This document shows, piece after piece, positions 23,450 to 32,330 of a DNA stretch of 64,000 nt. Every line of letters begins with the position of its first letter. The stretch's first letter is position 1. The DNA lies in contig NZ_JAPEPO010000001.1 in NCBI RefSeq assembly GCF_026340095.1, positions 3,936,501 through 4,000,500 on the forward strand, in the 5' to 3' direction. The notes under the pieces are model-generated. The model was not told the origin of the DNA and made no database searches. It saw nothing but the letters and a program-made list of their open reading frames with translations. The position numbers and the translations under genes were made by a program. The stretch is from Streptomyces sp. NBC_01446. Lineage in GTDB: Bacteria > Actinomycetota > Actinomycetes > Streptomycetales > Streptomycetaceae.

Positions 23450-23466
23450 GATAGGACGGAGCTATC
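23450..23466. promoter_or_regulatory. LysR box between snpA and snpR
   Basis: GATAGGACGGAGCTATC is a 5-bp inverted repeat with 7-base spacer and contains the T-N11-A core (T23452, A23464) of LysR binding sites. It lies in the 196-bp divergent region, 103 bp from the protease start and 78 bp from the regulator start. It is the likely binding site of the adjacent regulator. Confidence 0.55.
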
Positions 23467-23543
23467 ACCCGCCCAACTCGCCCGTTTCGGTTCGCATTTG
23501 GACGTCTGGTGCGACCTCCGTGACCGCTTTACGCTCGATGCCC

Positions 23544-24485
23544 ATGGAGCTCGAGGTGAGGCACCTGCGCGCGCTGTGCGCCATCGACGACACCGGGAGC
23601 CTGCACAAGGCGGCCCGCCTGCTCGGCATGACCCAGCCGTCCCTGTCCACCCAGCTCAGGCGCATCGAGGAGACGCTCGGCGGCGCGCTCTTCGCCCGGG
23701 AGCGCACCGGCTGCCGCGCAACCCCCCTGGGCCGCGTCGTCCTCAACCGCGCCCGCCCCCTCGTGGACGGCATGCGCGCTCTCGTCACGGAGACCAGGGC
23801 CGCCGGCGCACTCGCCGCGGGCGGCCCCCATCTGCGGATCGGCTCCACGGCGAGCCGGGCCATACCGGGCTGGCTGCGACGGCTGCGGCAGCGCGAGCAC
23901 CCGCCCGGTGGCGAGCCGGCGCTGCGCATGGACGTCTCCGCGAACGCTCTCCTGCGGCACGTCGGCGAAGGACAGCTCGACGTGGCGTTCGTGCACGAGG
24001 TCGAGGGCAGCCCGCTGCGCGTCCCGCCGGGTCTGCGCTGCCGCGTCCTGGTCGAACGCGAACCGCAGTACGTGTCCCTGGCCGCCGACCATCCGGCCGC
24101 CCGGCGCCGCGTCGTGCGCCTCGCCGACCTCGCGGACGACCGGTGGATGGTCGACCCCACCGTGGATGGCGAGTGGCACGGGCTCCTGCGGGTCCTTCGG
24201 GCCGCCGGGCTCAACCCCCGGATCCTGCACGGCGACTACCTCACGGCGGCGTCCCTGGTCGCCACGGGCGAGGTCGTCGCCCTGTGCCAGCCGACCTCAC
24301 GGGCCCGCCCCGACATGGCCATAAGACCCCTCGACGGCGACCCGATCGGCGTACGCCTCGTCCTCGCCGCCCGCACGGAGGCCGAACTGGACGCAGTCTA
24401 CGGGGACTTGGAGGACGCCTACTGGGAAGCGGCCCGGCAGGCACCCGCGTATCGCGAGCGCCTGCCGGACGCGGCGTCGGCCTGA
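23544..24485 (+). CDS. snpR: LysR-type activator of snapalysin
   Basis: 313 residues from ATG 23544 (ATG 23538, two codons earlier, also possible). The winged helix covers 'LEVRHLRALCAIDDTGSLHKAARLLGMTQPSLSTQLRRIEETLGG', followed by the effector domain ('LRIGSTASRAIPGWLRRL'). In Streptomyces, the LysR gene divergent from snpA encodes its activator (snpR/mprR), and that is the arrangement here. Regulation through the T-N11-A palindrome in the shared promoter is inferred. Ends 26 bp from the convergent phoX gene. Confidence 0.85.
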   Translation: MELEVRHLRALCAIDDTGSLHKAARLLGMTQPSLSTQLRRIEETLGGALFARERTGCRATPLGRVVLNRARPLVDGMRALVTETRAAGALAAGGPHLRIGSTASRAIPGWLRRLRQREHPPGGEPALRMDVSANALLRHVGEGQLDVAFVHEVEGSPLRVPPGLRCRVLVEREPQYVSLAADHPAARRRVVRLADLADDRWMVDPTVDGEWHGLLRVLRAAGLNPRILHGDYLTAASLVATGEVVALCQPTSRARPDMAIRPLDGDPIGVRLVLAARTEAELDAVYGDLEDAYWEAARQAPAYRERLPDAASA

Positions 24486-24511
24486 GGCGACGTGAAGCGA
24501 CCCGAGCCGGA

Positions 24512-26602
24512 TCAGACGCCGATGTCGCAGCCGTCCTCGCGCCACACGGAGACCACCGACGGACGGACGATCCTCCCCGGCCCGTCGGGCCACGCGCTCG
24601 CCGGCTTCTCGACCGACGCACCGTCGACCTCGCCCGGGTGCTGCACCGCGACGAGGACCCGGCGGTCCTGGACCAGCGGACCGCAGGTCTCGGCGCCGTT
24701 CGGCATCGTCAGGAACTGCTTGAGCTCACCGCGCCGCTCGCCCCGCGTCGCGACACCGAAAAGGCCGTCGTGCGTGCCGAGCGCGTTGCCGTCCGTGGAG
24801 ATCCACAGGTTGCCGTGCGGGTCGAACGCGACGTTGTCCGGGCAGGAGATCGGGCTGACCCGGTCCTTCGGGAAGCCCGCGAAGTACGTCGCCGGGTCGT
24901 CCGGGTCGCCCGCGACGAGGAAGAGCGACCAGCCGAAGGCGGTGGCCTCGGCGCGGCCCCGGTGCTCGGTCAGCTCCAGGATCTGCCCGTGCTTGTTGAG
25001 GTTGCGCGGGTTCGCCTCGTCGACGGGCGCCTTGCCGGCCTTGCCGCGGTCCGAGTTGTTCGTCAGCGCGACGTAGACCTTGCCGGAGTGCGGAGACGGC
25101 TCGATGTCCTCGGGGCGGTCCATCTTCGTGGCGCCCACCTTGTCACCGGCGAACCGCGTGAAGAGGTAGACCTCCTCCGCCGTCATGCCGTCGACGTGCG
25201 AGACCGCGCCGTGCGGGCCGGCTGTGGCGAGCGGCAGCCACTCGCCGCCGCCGTCGAACTCGCCGTCCGCGGGCAGCTTGCCCGTGCCGTCGATCTCGGC
25301 GGCCGGGGAGTTGCCGGTCAGCCGGGCGACGTAGAGGGTGCCCTCGTCGAGGAGCGTCAGGTTGTGCTCGTGCGCGGCGCGCGAGCGGCCCTTGGCGACG
25401 CGCTTGCTGCTCACGAACTTGTAGAAGTAGTCGAACTTCTCGTCGTCGCCCATGTAGACGACCGGGCGGCCGTCGTCGGTCAGGCGCGGCTGCGCGGCCT
25501 CGTGCTTGAAGCGGCCGAGCGCGGTGCGCTTGCGCGGGGTCGACTCCGGGTCGTACGGGTCGAGTTCGACGACCCAGCCGAAGCGGTTCGCCTCGTTCGG
25601 CTCCTTGGCCAGGTCGAAGCGGTCGTCGAACCGCTCCCACTTGCGCTCGGAGGCCTCGCCGGTCACGCCGTAGCGCTTGAGCCGGGCGGCCGTGGCCGGG
25701 TCGGTCACCTTCGCGGCATTCGCGAAGTACTGGTTGAAGTTCTCCTCGCCGTGCAGCGTCGTGCCCCACGGAGTGGTGCCGCCCGAGCAGTTGTTGAGCG
25801 TGCCGAGGACGGTACGGCCGCGCGGGTCCGCCTTCGTCCGCACGAGCGCGCTGCCTGCGACCGGGCCCGAGAGGCGGAACTCGCTGGTGGCGGTGAGGCG
25901 GCGGTTGAGCTGGTGCCGCGTGACGGCCGACAGCCTGCCGCTGCGCCGGGACTCCTCCACGACGACGACCGACAGGCCGTGCGCCGCCCAGGCGGTCTCC
26001 ACCTGTTCGCGCGTCGGGTTCTCGGGGTCGTACCCCTTGAACATCAGGATCTCGTCCGTGTACTCGTGGTTGGCGACGAGGACCTGGCGGCCGTGCTCAC
26101 TGTGCAGGGGGAGGAGGCTCAGGAAGTCGTTGTTGTAACCGAACTGTCCTGCCTGGGCCTTCGCGGACTGCTTGTCCGGGTCGAAGGCGGGTGCTCCGCG
26201 CAGGATGGGCTGGCCCCAGCTGATGACGACGTTCTGGGCGTGGCCCTCCGGGACGGTGACCCGGTCCGCCGTGTTCGGCGCGACGGGCGTGAACCGCAGT
26301 CCGCGCGCCCCCTTGTCGCCCTTGTGCGCTACGCCCGTTGCCGCCCCCGACGGCGTGGCGGCGGCGGCCTGCGGGGCCCCCGAGCTCACGACCGTACCGG
26401 CCGTCGCGGCGGCGACGGTCACGACCGCGGCCGTGCGCAGCATCGAACGGCGGCTCAGCGCACCGGCGATGACGTCACCGACATACTCGTTGGAACTGGT
26501 GTTGGGCACCTCCTGGAAACAGGCGTCCCCACAGCGGAACCGGCAGGTCAGCGCGGCACGACCCCCGTTGTGCGAGCCGATAAGCGGCAGCGTTTTGCGC
26601 AC
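24512..26602 (-). CDS. phoX: PhoX-family phosphatase, Tat-exported
   Basis: 696 residues from GTG 26602: the sequence AAAGGGGAGG sits 6 bases before it, whereas an upstream in-frame GTG (26626) would put that ribosome site inside the coding region. The protein starts MRKTLPLIGSHNGG, has a Cys cluster 'CRFRCGDACF', and only then an internal Tat signal 'SRRSMLRTAAVVTVAAATAG' near residue 50, the usual arrangement in actinobacterial DUF839/PhoX proteins. Conserved 'LVANHEYTD', 'NNCSGGTTPWGTTLHGEENFNQYF', 'MGDDEKFDYFYKFVS', 'TRFAGDKVGATKMDRPEDIE' and 'CPDNVAFDPHGNLWISTDG' supply the Ca/Fe ligands. It releases phosphate from organic esters outside the cell. A PHO box lies 71 bp upstream. Confidence 0.9.
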   Translation of the reverse strand: MRKTLPLIGSHNGGRAALTCRFRCGDACFQEVPNTSSNEYVGDVIAGALSRRSMLRTAAVVTVAAATAGTVVSSGAPQAAAATPSGAATGVAHKGDKGARGLRFTPVAPNTADRVTVPEGHAQNVVISWGQPILRGAPAFDPDKQSAKAQAGQFGYNNDFLSLLPLHSEHGRQVLVANHEYTDEILMFKGYDPENPTREQVETAWAAHGLSVVVVEESRRSGRLSAVTRHQLNRRLTATSEFRLSGPVAGSALVRTKADPRGRTVLGTLNNCSGGTTPWGTTLHGEENFNQYFANAAKVTDPATAARLKRYGVTGEASERKWERFDDRFDLAKEPNEANRFGWVVELDPYDPESTPRKRTALGRFKHEAAQPRLTDDGRPVVYMGDDEKFDYFYKFVSSKRVAKGRSRAAHEHNLTLLDEGTLYVARLTGNSPAAEIDGTGKLPADGEFDGGGEWLPLATAGPHGAVSHVDGMTAEEVYLFTRFAGDKVGATKMDRPEDIEPSPHSGKVYVALTNNSDRGKAGKAPVDEANPRNLNKHGQILELTEHRGRAEATAFGWSLFLVAGDPDDPATYFAGFPKDRVSPISCPDNVAFDPHGNLWISTDGNALGTHDGLFGVATRGERRGELKQFLTMPNGAETCGPLVQDRRVLVAVQHPGEVDGASVEKPASAWPDGPGRIVRPSVVSVWREDGCDIGV

Positions 26603-26672
26603 TCTTTTCCTCCCCTTTACGGTCACTCGGGCGTGACGCTAGGGGCGTGGCCGAGCGCGGAGGGGGACGTCG

Positions 26673-26690
26673 GGTGAACGAGCGGTGAAC
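26673..26690 (-). promoter_or_regulatory. PHO box (PhoP operator) upstream of phoX
   Basis: Read on the minus strand: GTTCACC-GCTC-GTTCACC, two perfect 7-base units with an 11-bp period, which is the core of the PhoP-binding direct repeats known in Streptomyces. A weaker third unit may precede the phoX start. The site is 71 bp upstream of phoX and about 140 bp upstream of the divergent VWA gene. Predicts induction on phosphate starvation. Confidence 0.8.
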
Positions 26691-26829
26691 CTGTGCCGGG
26701 CGTGCGGCAGTTGCATGCCCTTCGCCCGGGTGGGCGACCCTGCCCAAGATCACGGAACGTGGCGGCTAACCTTACGTGTCCGCCCTGGCCAGGGGTTACG
26801 GAAACCAACTCATGCGAAGGGTTGCGCAC

Positions 26830-28632
26830 ATGGGCATTCGGAATCTCCTGCGGAACGCGTTCGGAAGGCCGCGGAAGTCCTCGCGGGGTGACGAGGCGGA
26901 GACGACCGCCGCACCCGAGGCGACGGTCCCTGCACCGGCCGGCGAGGCGACCCTGCCGAAGGCTGCGCCCGCCGAATCGGCAAAGGCGCCCGAGGCCGCT
27001 CCCGCCAAGGCAAAGGCGAAGGTGCCCGCACCTTCGACCGAGCCGACGCCCGCGCCGTCGACGCGCGAGGCGGACGACCTGGTGGCCGCGGCGTTCGACA
27101 ACGTCAAGGTCCCGAAGCCGTCGGCACCGGTGGACGAGAAGGCCGCCGCCGACGCGGAAGCGGAACCGGCCACGGAGCCCGCGGAGGCGGAGACCGAGCC
27201 GGCAGCGGAGGCGGCCGCAGAGCCCGTCACCGAGCCGGACGTGAAGACGGAGTCGGAGGCTGCCGCGGAGCCTGTCGCCGAGCCGGTGACGGAAGCGGAG
27301 GTGAAGACGGAGGCGGAGGTGTCCCCCGAGCCCGCCGTCGAGCCCGTCGCCGAGAACGAACCGGAGCCCGAGGCCGCCGTCGAGCCCGAGGCCGCCGTCG
27401 AGGCCGAGCCCGTCGCCGAGGCCGAAGCGGAACCGGCAGCCGAGAGCCCCGAGCCCGTCGCCGAGCCCGCGGCGGAAGCGGAGGCTGAGGCGGAGGCTGA
27501 CGCAGAGCCCGTTTCCGAGCCAAAGGTGAAGCCGGAGACCGAGGCAGCGCCCAAGGCCGTGGCCAAGCCGGTCGCCGAGACCGAGTCGGAGGGCAAGGCC
27601 GATTCGGCGACCGTCGCCGAGACGGAGCCGGAGGCCGAGGCCGCCACCGAGCAGCCCGAGGCCGTGGCCGTCGCCGAGCCCGCCGCCGAGCAGCCCGAGG
27701 CCGAGGTCGCATCCGCGCCCGCCGCTGAGCCCGAGCCCGTGGCCGCCGCCGAGCCCGAGGCCGTCGTCGAGCCGGTCGCCGCCGCCGCGTCGGAGCCCGA
27801 AGTCGTCGCCGACCCCCAGTCGGTCGCCGCCGACGCCGACGTAGCCGAGCCCGTCGTCGAGGTGGCGCCCGAGGCCGACGTGGCCGAGCCCGTCGTCGAG
27901 GTGGCGCCCGAGGCCGACGCCGAGGCCGACGCCGAGGCCGGCGCCAAGGTCTCCGCCCCCGCCCTCCCCCTCGCCCGGGTCAAGTCGCGCGCCCCCGGGC
28001 TCGCCGCTGCCTACAAGGCCGCCGGGAGTGTGCTCAAGAAGAACGGCCTCGCCGGGGTCCGGGCCACCGTCTACCTCGTGCTCGACCGGTCGGGTTCGAT
28101 GCGTCCGTATTACAAGGACGGCTCCGCGCAGGCGCTCGGTGAACAGGTGCTCGCCCTGGCCGCGCACACCGACCCCGAGGCGACCGTGCACGTCGTCTTC
28201 TTCTCCACCGACATCGACGGCACCGGCGAGCTCACCCTCGACGGGCACGAGGGCCGCGTGGACGAGCTGCACGCATCGCTCGGCCACATGGGCCGTACCA
28301 GCTACCACCGCGCGATCGAAGAGGTCGTGGCGCACCACGAGAAATCGCAGTCGCAGACCCCTGCCCTGGTCGTCTTCCAGACGGACGGCGCCCCGGACGC
28401 CAAGGGCCCGGCCAACCAGGCCCTCGCGGACGCGGCCCGGCACCCGCTGTTCTTCCAGTTCGTCGCGTTCGGCGAGCACGAGGCCAAGGGCTTCGACTAC
28501 CTGCGCAAGCTGAAGGCGCCCAACGCCGCGTTCTTCCACGCGGGCCCCACCCCCCGCGAGCTCACGGACGCCGAGCTCTACGAGGGGCTGCTCGCGGACC
28601 TGCCGCAGTGGCTGGGCTCGCAGCAGGCCTGA
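26830..28632 (+). CDS. VWA-domain (TerF-like) protein with a long acidic Ala-Glu-Pro repeat region
   Basis: 600 residues from ATG 26830 (GAAGGG upstream; ATG 26812 also possible). A short basic start 'MGIRNLLRNAFGRPRKSSRG' is followed by about 345 residues built almost only of Ala, Glu, Pro, Val and Thr, then a von Willebrand A domain from about 395. The metal site DRSGS is at about 418-422, with later MIDAS residues in 'GRTSYHRAI' and 'QTDGAPDA'. This C-terminal domain resembles the VWA proteins that accompany tellurium-resistance (Ter) clusters. No signal peptide. The acidic linker contains a near-perfect 39-bp tandem repeat. Role unknown. Confidence 0.8.
   Translation: MGIRNLLRNAFGRPRKSSRGDEAETTAAPEATVPAPAGEATLPKAAPAESAKAPEAAPAKAKAKVPAPSTEPTPAPSTREADDLVAAAFDNVKVPKPSAPVDEKAAADAEAEPATEPAEAETEPAAEAAAEPVTEPDVKTESEAAAEPVAEPVTEAEVKTEAEVSPEPAVEPVAENEPEPEAAVEPEAAVEAEPVAEAEAEPAAESPEPVAEPAAEAEAEAEADAEPVSEPKVKPETEAAPKAVAKPVAETESEGKADSATVAETEPEAEAATEQPEAVAVAEPAAEQPEAEVASAPAAEPEPVAAAEPEAVVEPVAAAASEPEVVADPQSVAADADVAEPVVEVAPEADVAEPVVEVAPEADAEADAEAGAKVSAPALPLARVKSRAPGLAAAYKAAGSVLKKNGLAGVRATVYLVLDRSGSMRPYYKDGSAQALGEQVLALAAHTDPEATVHVVFFSTDIDGTGELTLDGHEGRVDELHASLGHMGRTSYHRAIEEVVAHHEKSQSQTPALVVFQTDGAPDAKGPANQALADAARHPLFFQFVAFGEHEAKGFDYLRKLKAPNAAFFHAGPTPRELTDAELYEGLLADLPQWLGSQQA
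27838..27915 (+). repeat. Two 39-bp tandem units encoding DVAEPVVEVAPEA
   Basis: 27838-27876 and 27877-27915 are identical at 38 of 39 bases, encoding the same 13 residues twice. They lie at the end of the acidic region of the VWA protein and look like a recent duplication, so copy number may vary between strains. Confidence 0.85.
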
Positions 28633-28646
28633 CCCCCGCCCCGTCC

Positions 28647-28683
28647 GCGCCCCCTGTCCCCGCCCCGGCGGGACAGGGGGCGC
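28647..28683 (+). terminator. Strong hairpin after the VWA gene
   Basis: GCGCCCCCTGTCCC (28647-28660) pairs perfectly with 28670-28683 around a 9-base loop, 14 bases past the stop codon. No T-run. Confidence 0.75.
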
Positions 28684-28761
28684 CGCCGTTCCCCCCGCGC
28701 CGTTCCCCCCAAATCGGGAGAAGCTGGAGGAATTCCGGCACCGAGGGAAGGACCGCGCACC

Positions 28762-29775
28762 ATGAAGGCCGCCGTAGTCACCGACTTCACCCGGCCCCTG
28801 GAGATCCAGCACCGCGTGATCCCGCGGCCGGCCGCGCAGCAGGTCCTCGTCCGGATGGAGGCGAGCGGGCTGTGCCACACCGACATTCACGCCGCCGCCG
28901 GTGACTGGCCCGTCAAGCCGGTCCCGCCGTTCGTCCCGGGCCACGAGGGCATCGGGATCGTCGAGGACCTGGGCGAGCGGGTCGGCCACATCAACGTCGG
29001 CGACCGCGTCGCCATCGCCTGGCTGGGCGAGGCGTGCGGCCACTGCGACCACTGCGCATCCGGCTGGGAGACGCTCTGCCTGAAGCAGCGGAACAGCGGC
29101 TACTCGGTCGACGGCTCCTTCTCCGAGTACGCCGTCGCGCACGGCGACTACGTCGTGAAGGTCCCCGACGGCCTCGATCCCCTGGACGCCGCCCCGCTGA
29201 CCTGCGCGGGAGTGACGACGTACAAGGCCGTGAAGGTGTCGGGCGCCGGCCCCGGCAAACGCGTCCTGATCTCCGGGATCGGCGGCCTCGGCCATCTAGC
29301 CCTCCAGTACGCGCGGATCGCGGGTGCCGAGACCGTCGCCGCGGACATCACCGACGACAAGCTGCGCCTCGCGCACGAGCTGGGCGCCGACCATGTCATC
29401 GACGCCCGCGACCAGGACGTCGCCGAGGCGGTGCGGCGCCTCGGCGGCGCCGACGTCGCGATCGGGCTCGCCGTGTCGAACGCGTCGCTCCGGGCGGCGT
29501 ACGGCTCCCTGCGCAGGCACGGCACGCTCGTCCTGGTCGCCCTCCCCGCCGGGGGGAAGCTGGAACTGCCCGTGTTCGAGCACGTGCTCGAAGGCAAGAG
29601 CGTGATCGGTTCGATCGTCGGCACCCGGCAGGACCTCGCCGACGTCTTCCAGCTGCACCGCCTCGGCCGTACCCGCGTCATCCGCGAGCAGCGCAGGCTC
29701 AAGGAGGTCAACGAGGCGATCGAGGACATCCTGGCGGGCCGGGTCACGGCCCGGCTGGTCTTCGACTTCCGCTAG
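28762..29775 (+). CDS. adhP: Zinc-dependent alcohol dehydrogenase (AdhP type)
   Basis: 337 residues. MDR family: catalytic zinc ligands in 'GLCHTD' (residues 36-41) and 'GHEGIG', structural zinc site 'CGHCDHCASGWETLC' with four cysteines, and NAD-binding 'ISGIGGLGHLALQYARIAGAETVAADI'. Length and motifs match bacterial ethanol-active AdhP/AdhT enzymes that interconvert alcohols and aldehydes with NAD. ATG follows GAAGGA. Monocistronic between two hairpins. Confidence 0.9.
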   Translation: MKAAVVTDFTRPLEIQHRVIPRPAAQQVLVRMEASGLCHTDIHAAAGDWPVKPVPPFVPGHEGIGIVEDLGERVGHINVGDRVAIAWLGEACGHCDHCASGWETLCLKQRNSGYSVDGSFSEYAVAHGDYVVKVPDGLDPLDAAPLTCAGVTTYKAVKVSGAGPGKRVLISGIGGLGHLALQYARIAGAETVAADITDDKLRLAHELGADHVIDARDQDVAEAVRRLGGADVAIGLAVSNASLRAAYGSLRRHGTLVLVALPAGGKLELPVFEHVLEGKSVIGSIVGTRQDLADVFQLHRLGRTRVIREQRRLKEVNEAIEDILAGRVTARLVFDFR

Positions 29776-29925
29776 GCACCGCACCCGCACCGGCACCCGC
29801 ACCGCACCCCCAGGGCCGTCCACCCCGTAAATACCCGGAGGGGCGGCCCCGCCGTGTCGGATACGATTCCTTGATTCGACTGACGTACACCGTCACCGCA
29901 CGCAGCGACTTGGGAGCAGCCCCCG

Positions 29926-31638
29926 ATGGCTCGACACCTCATCACCAGCGCCCTTCCGTACATCAACGGAATCAAGCACCTGGGCAACATGGTGGGGTCC
30001 ATGCTCCCGGCGGACGTGTACTCCCGGTACCTCCGCCAGCGCGGCCACGACGTCCTGTACATCTGCGCCACCGACGAGCACGGCACGCCCGCCGAGCTGG
30101 CCGCGAAGGAGCAGGGCCTGCCGGTCGCCGAGTTCTGCGGGAAGGCGCACGACGCGCAGAAGGCCGTGTACGACGGCTTCGGCCTGGCCTTCGACCACTT
30201 CGGCCGCAGCTCGTCCGCGCAGAACGCGGAGCTCACGCAGCACTTCGCGCGCAAGCTGAACGAGAACGGCTTCATCGAGGAGCGCGCGATCCGTCAGGTG
30301 TACTCGCCTGCCGACGGCCGCTTCCTGCCGGACCGCTACGTCGAGGGCACCTGCCCGCACTGCGGCTACGACAAGGCGCGCGGCGACCAGTGCGAGAACT
30401 GCACGCGCGTCCTGGACCCGACGGACCTGATCAACCCGCGCTCGGCGATCTCCGGCTCCACGGAGCTGGAGGTCCGCGAGACGAAGCACCTCTTCCTGCT
30501 CCAGTCGAAGCTGCAGGTCGAGGTCGAGGAGTGGATCGCGCAGACCGCGGGCGAGTGGCCGCAACTGGCCTCCTCCATCGCCCGCAAGTGGCTGACCGAG
30601 GGCCTGCACGACCGCGCGATCACCCGTGACCTGGACTGGGGCGTCCCGGTCCCGGCCGACACGTGGCCGGAGCTGGCCGCCGAGGGCAAGGTCTTCTACG
30701 TCTGGTTCGACGCCCCGATCGAGTACATCGGCTCGACGAAGGAGTGGGCGGACCAGAACCCGGCGGAGCGCGACTGGAAGTCGTGGTGGTACAAGGCCGA
30801 CGACGTCCGCTACACGCAGTTCATGGCCAAGGACAACGTGCCGTTCCACAGCGTCATGTTCCCTGCCACGGAGATGGGCGTGCGGGAGCCGTGGAAGAAG
30901 GTCGACTACCTCAAGTCCTTCAACTGGCTGACGTACTACGGCGGAAAGTTCTCCACGTCGCAGAAGCGCGGCATCTTCACGGACGCCGCCCTGGAGATCC
31001 TCCCGGCCGACTACTGGCGCTACTTCCTCATCGCCAACGCCCCCGAGTCCGACGACTCCTCCTTCACCTGGGAGCACTTCGCGGCCACGGTGAACAAGGA
31101 CCTCGCCGACACCCTCGGCAACTTCGTGAACCGCGTCCTGTCCTTCTCCCGCAAGCGCTTCGGTGACGACGTGCCCGCGGGCAAGGAGGCCGGCGAGGCG
31201 GAGGCGAAGCTGGGTACGGAGATCGCCGCGCTGCTCGCGGAGTACGAGGCCCAGATGGAGGCCCTCCAGTTCCGCAAGGCCGCGTCCGCGCTGCGCGCCC
31301 TGTGGTCGGCGGGCAACTCCTACCTGGAGGAGAAGGCCCCCTGGCTGGAGATCAAGACCGACCCGGAGGCCGCGGCCCTCACGCTGCGTACGGCGATGAA
31401 TCTCATCCACCTGTACGCGGTCGTGTCCGAGCCCTTCATCCCGGCCTCGTCGAAGGCGATGCGCGGCGCGTTCGCGCTGGCCAACGACACGGCCCCGTGG
31501 GTCACCGCCGAGCAGGCCAAGGCCCTAGACACCGTCCCCGCGGGCACGGCCTTCACGGTCCCGCCGGTGCTCTTCGCGAAGATCACCGAGGAGGACCTGG
31601 AGTCCTACCGCGAGCGCTTCGGCGGCGCTCCGGAGTAA
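29926..31638 (+). CDS. metG: Methionyl-tRNA synthetase
   Basis: 570 residues. Class I synthetase charging tRNA-Met. 'LPYINGIKHLGN' gives the HIGH-equivalent HLGN at residues 18-21; the KMSKS-equivalent is KFSTS at 341-345, the variant found in one of the two MetG lineages. The zinc knuckle 'CPHCGYDKARGDQCENC' is complete. The anticodon-binding helical domain follows; there is no C-terminal tRNA-binding EMAP/Trbp111 domain. ATG 26 bases after a TTGGGAGCAG site region. An essential housekeeping gene. Confidence 0.96.
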   Translation: MARHLITSALPYINGIKHLGNMVGSMLPADVYSRYLRQRGHDVLYICATDEHGTPAELAAKEQGLPVAEFCGKAHDAQKAVYDGFGLAFDHFGRSSSAQNAELTQHFARKLNENGFIEERAIRQVYSPADGRFLPDRYVEGTCPHCGYDKARGDQCENCTRVLDPTDLINPRSAISGSTELEVRETKHLFLLQSKLQVEVEEWIAQTAGEWPQLASSIARKWLTEGLHDRAITRDLDWGVPVPADTWPELAAEGKVFYVWFDAPIEYIGSTKEWADQNPAERDWKSWWYKADDVRYTQFMAKDNVPFHSVMFPATEMGVREPWKKVDYLKSFNWLTYYGGKFSTSQKRGIFTDAALEILPADYWRYFLIANAPESDDSSFTWEHFAATVNKDLADTLGNFVNRVLSFSRKRFGDDVPAGKEAGEAEAKLGTEIAALLAEYEAQMEALQFRKAASALRALWSAGNSYLEEKAPWLEIKTDPEAAALTLRTAMNLIHLYAVVSEPFIPASSKAMRGAFALANDTAPWVTAEQAKALDTVPAGTAFTVPPVLFAKITEEDLESYRERFGGAPE

Positions 31639-31697
31639 CGCACCCCTTTCCCGTACCCCACTACTGGCATGTCCACGACCGCGATTAGGGTTTCGCC

Positions 31698-32150
31698 ATG
31701 CCAGTTCCCGCAACCATCCCGATCGCCCACGAGCCGGACCACCGCACCGCCACCATCGGCCGGTACGCGGACGGCCAGTTCCTGGCCACGGTGACGTACG
31801 CCTTCCCGGAGGGCTACCGCCCCGACGACGGCTGGGAGGAGCACAAGCGTCTCTACGCGGTGCTCCACACCTTCGACACCTCCGGCAGGTACCGCGACTC
31901 GGAGATCTGGTGCGCGGGGACCTGGGCCGGGGGTGCCGAACTCGCCCAGGCCCACGCCCACTTGGACAAACTCCTGGCAGCCCTGCCCGGCCGGGCCTAC
32001 GGCGACATCGCCGTCCGCCCGTTCCGGCTCGCCGTGGACCGCGTGCTGTTCGGCCTAATCGCCGAGGACGACGACGAGGGCGGCTGGGCCGAGCTCTACC
32101 CGGACCGCCTCGGCTTCGGCGAACCGTGGGACGGCCGGTACGACACCTGA
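31698..32150 (+). CDS. Conserved hypothetical protein
   Basis: 150 residues, ATG 31698. Strand-rich N-terminus with 'PDHRTATIGRYADGQFLATVTYAFPEGYRPDDGWEEHKR', then 'YAVLHTFDTSGRYRDSEIW', and a helix 'AHAHLDKLLAALPGRAYGDIAVRPFRL'; the end is acidic. No signal peptide, metal site or known domain recognised. It lies 59 bp after metG and I recall a similar gene at this position in other Streptomyces. Function unknown. Confidence 0.75.
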   Translation: MPVPATIPIAHEPDHRTATIGRYADGQFLATVTYAFPEGYRPDDGWEEHKRLYAVLHTFDTSGRYRDSEIWCAGTWAGGAELAQAHAHLDKLLAALPGRAYGDIAVRPFRLAVDRVLFGLIAEDDDEGGWAELYPDRLGFGEPWDGRYDT

Positions 32151-32172
32151 GCGCAGCCCGCGGCGGCGCCCG

Positions 32173-32330
32173 TCAGGAAGCCGTCGAGGCGGAAGCGCCC
32201 GGCTGCGTGTCCGTGCTGTCGTGCGTCTCGTCGGGTGCCACCGCCATCGTGATCGACCCGATGACGCCCTTCGCGATGCGCCCCTTGCCGTACGTAGTTT
32301 CAGCAGGCCGCCCGTCGTCCCGCTCTGGTC
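32173..32330 (-). pseudogene. 3' part of a host gene interrupted by the IS605-type element
   Basis: Reading leftward from the element boundary, an open frame ends 'GKGRIAKGVIGSITMAVAPD' and then a Thr/Ser/Asp-rich tail to TGA at 32173-32175. It has no start of its own. Together with the minus-strand piece at about 33990-34215 on the other side of the element it may be one broken gene. The product is not recognised. Confidence 0.4.

Noticed and set aside
22844..26677. Very long open frame on the plus strand opposite snpA, snpR region and phoX
   Set aside because: Arg/Val/Gly-rich composition produced by high GC on the antisense strand of phoX; no ribosome site and no family resemblance.
26623..29295. 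890-codon minus-strand frame rich in Gly-Leu repeats
   Set aside because: It is the antisense of the acidic repeat of the VWA gene plus adhP; the apparent GLG repeat mirrors GCC/GAG codons.
29776..29815. CACCCGCACCG direct repeats after adhP
   Set aside because: Simple GC-rich slippage sequence of about 35 bases; no structure or coding meaning seen.
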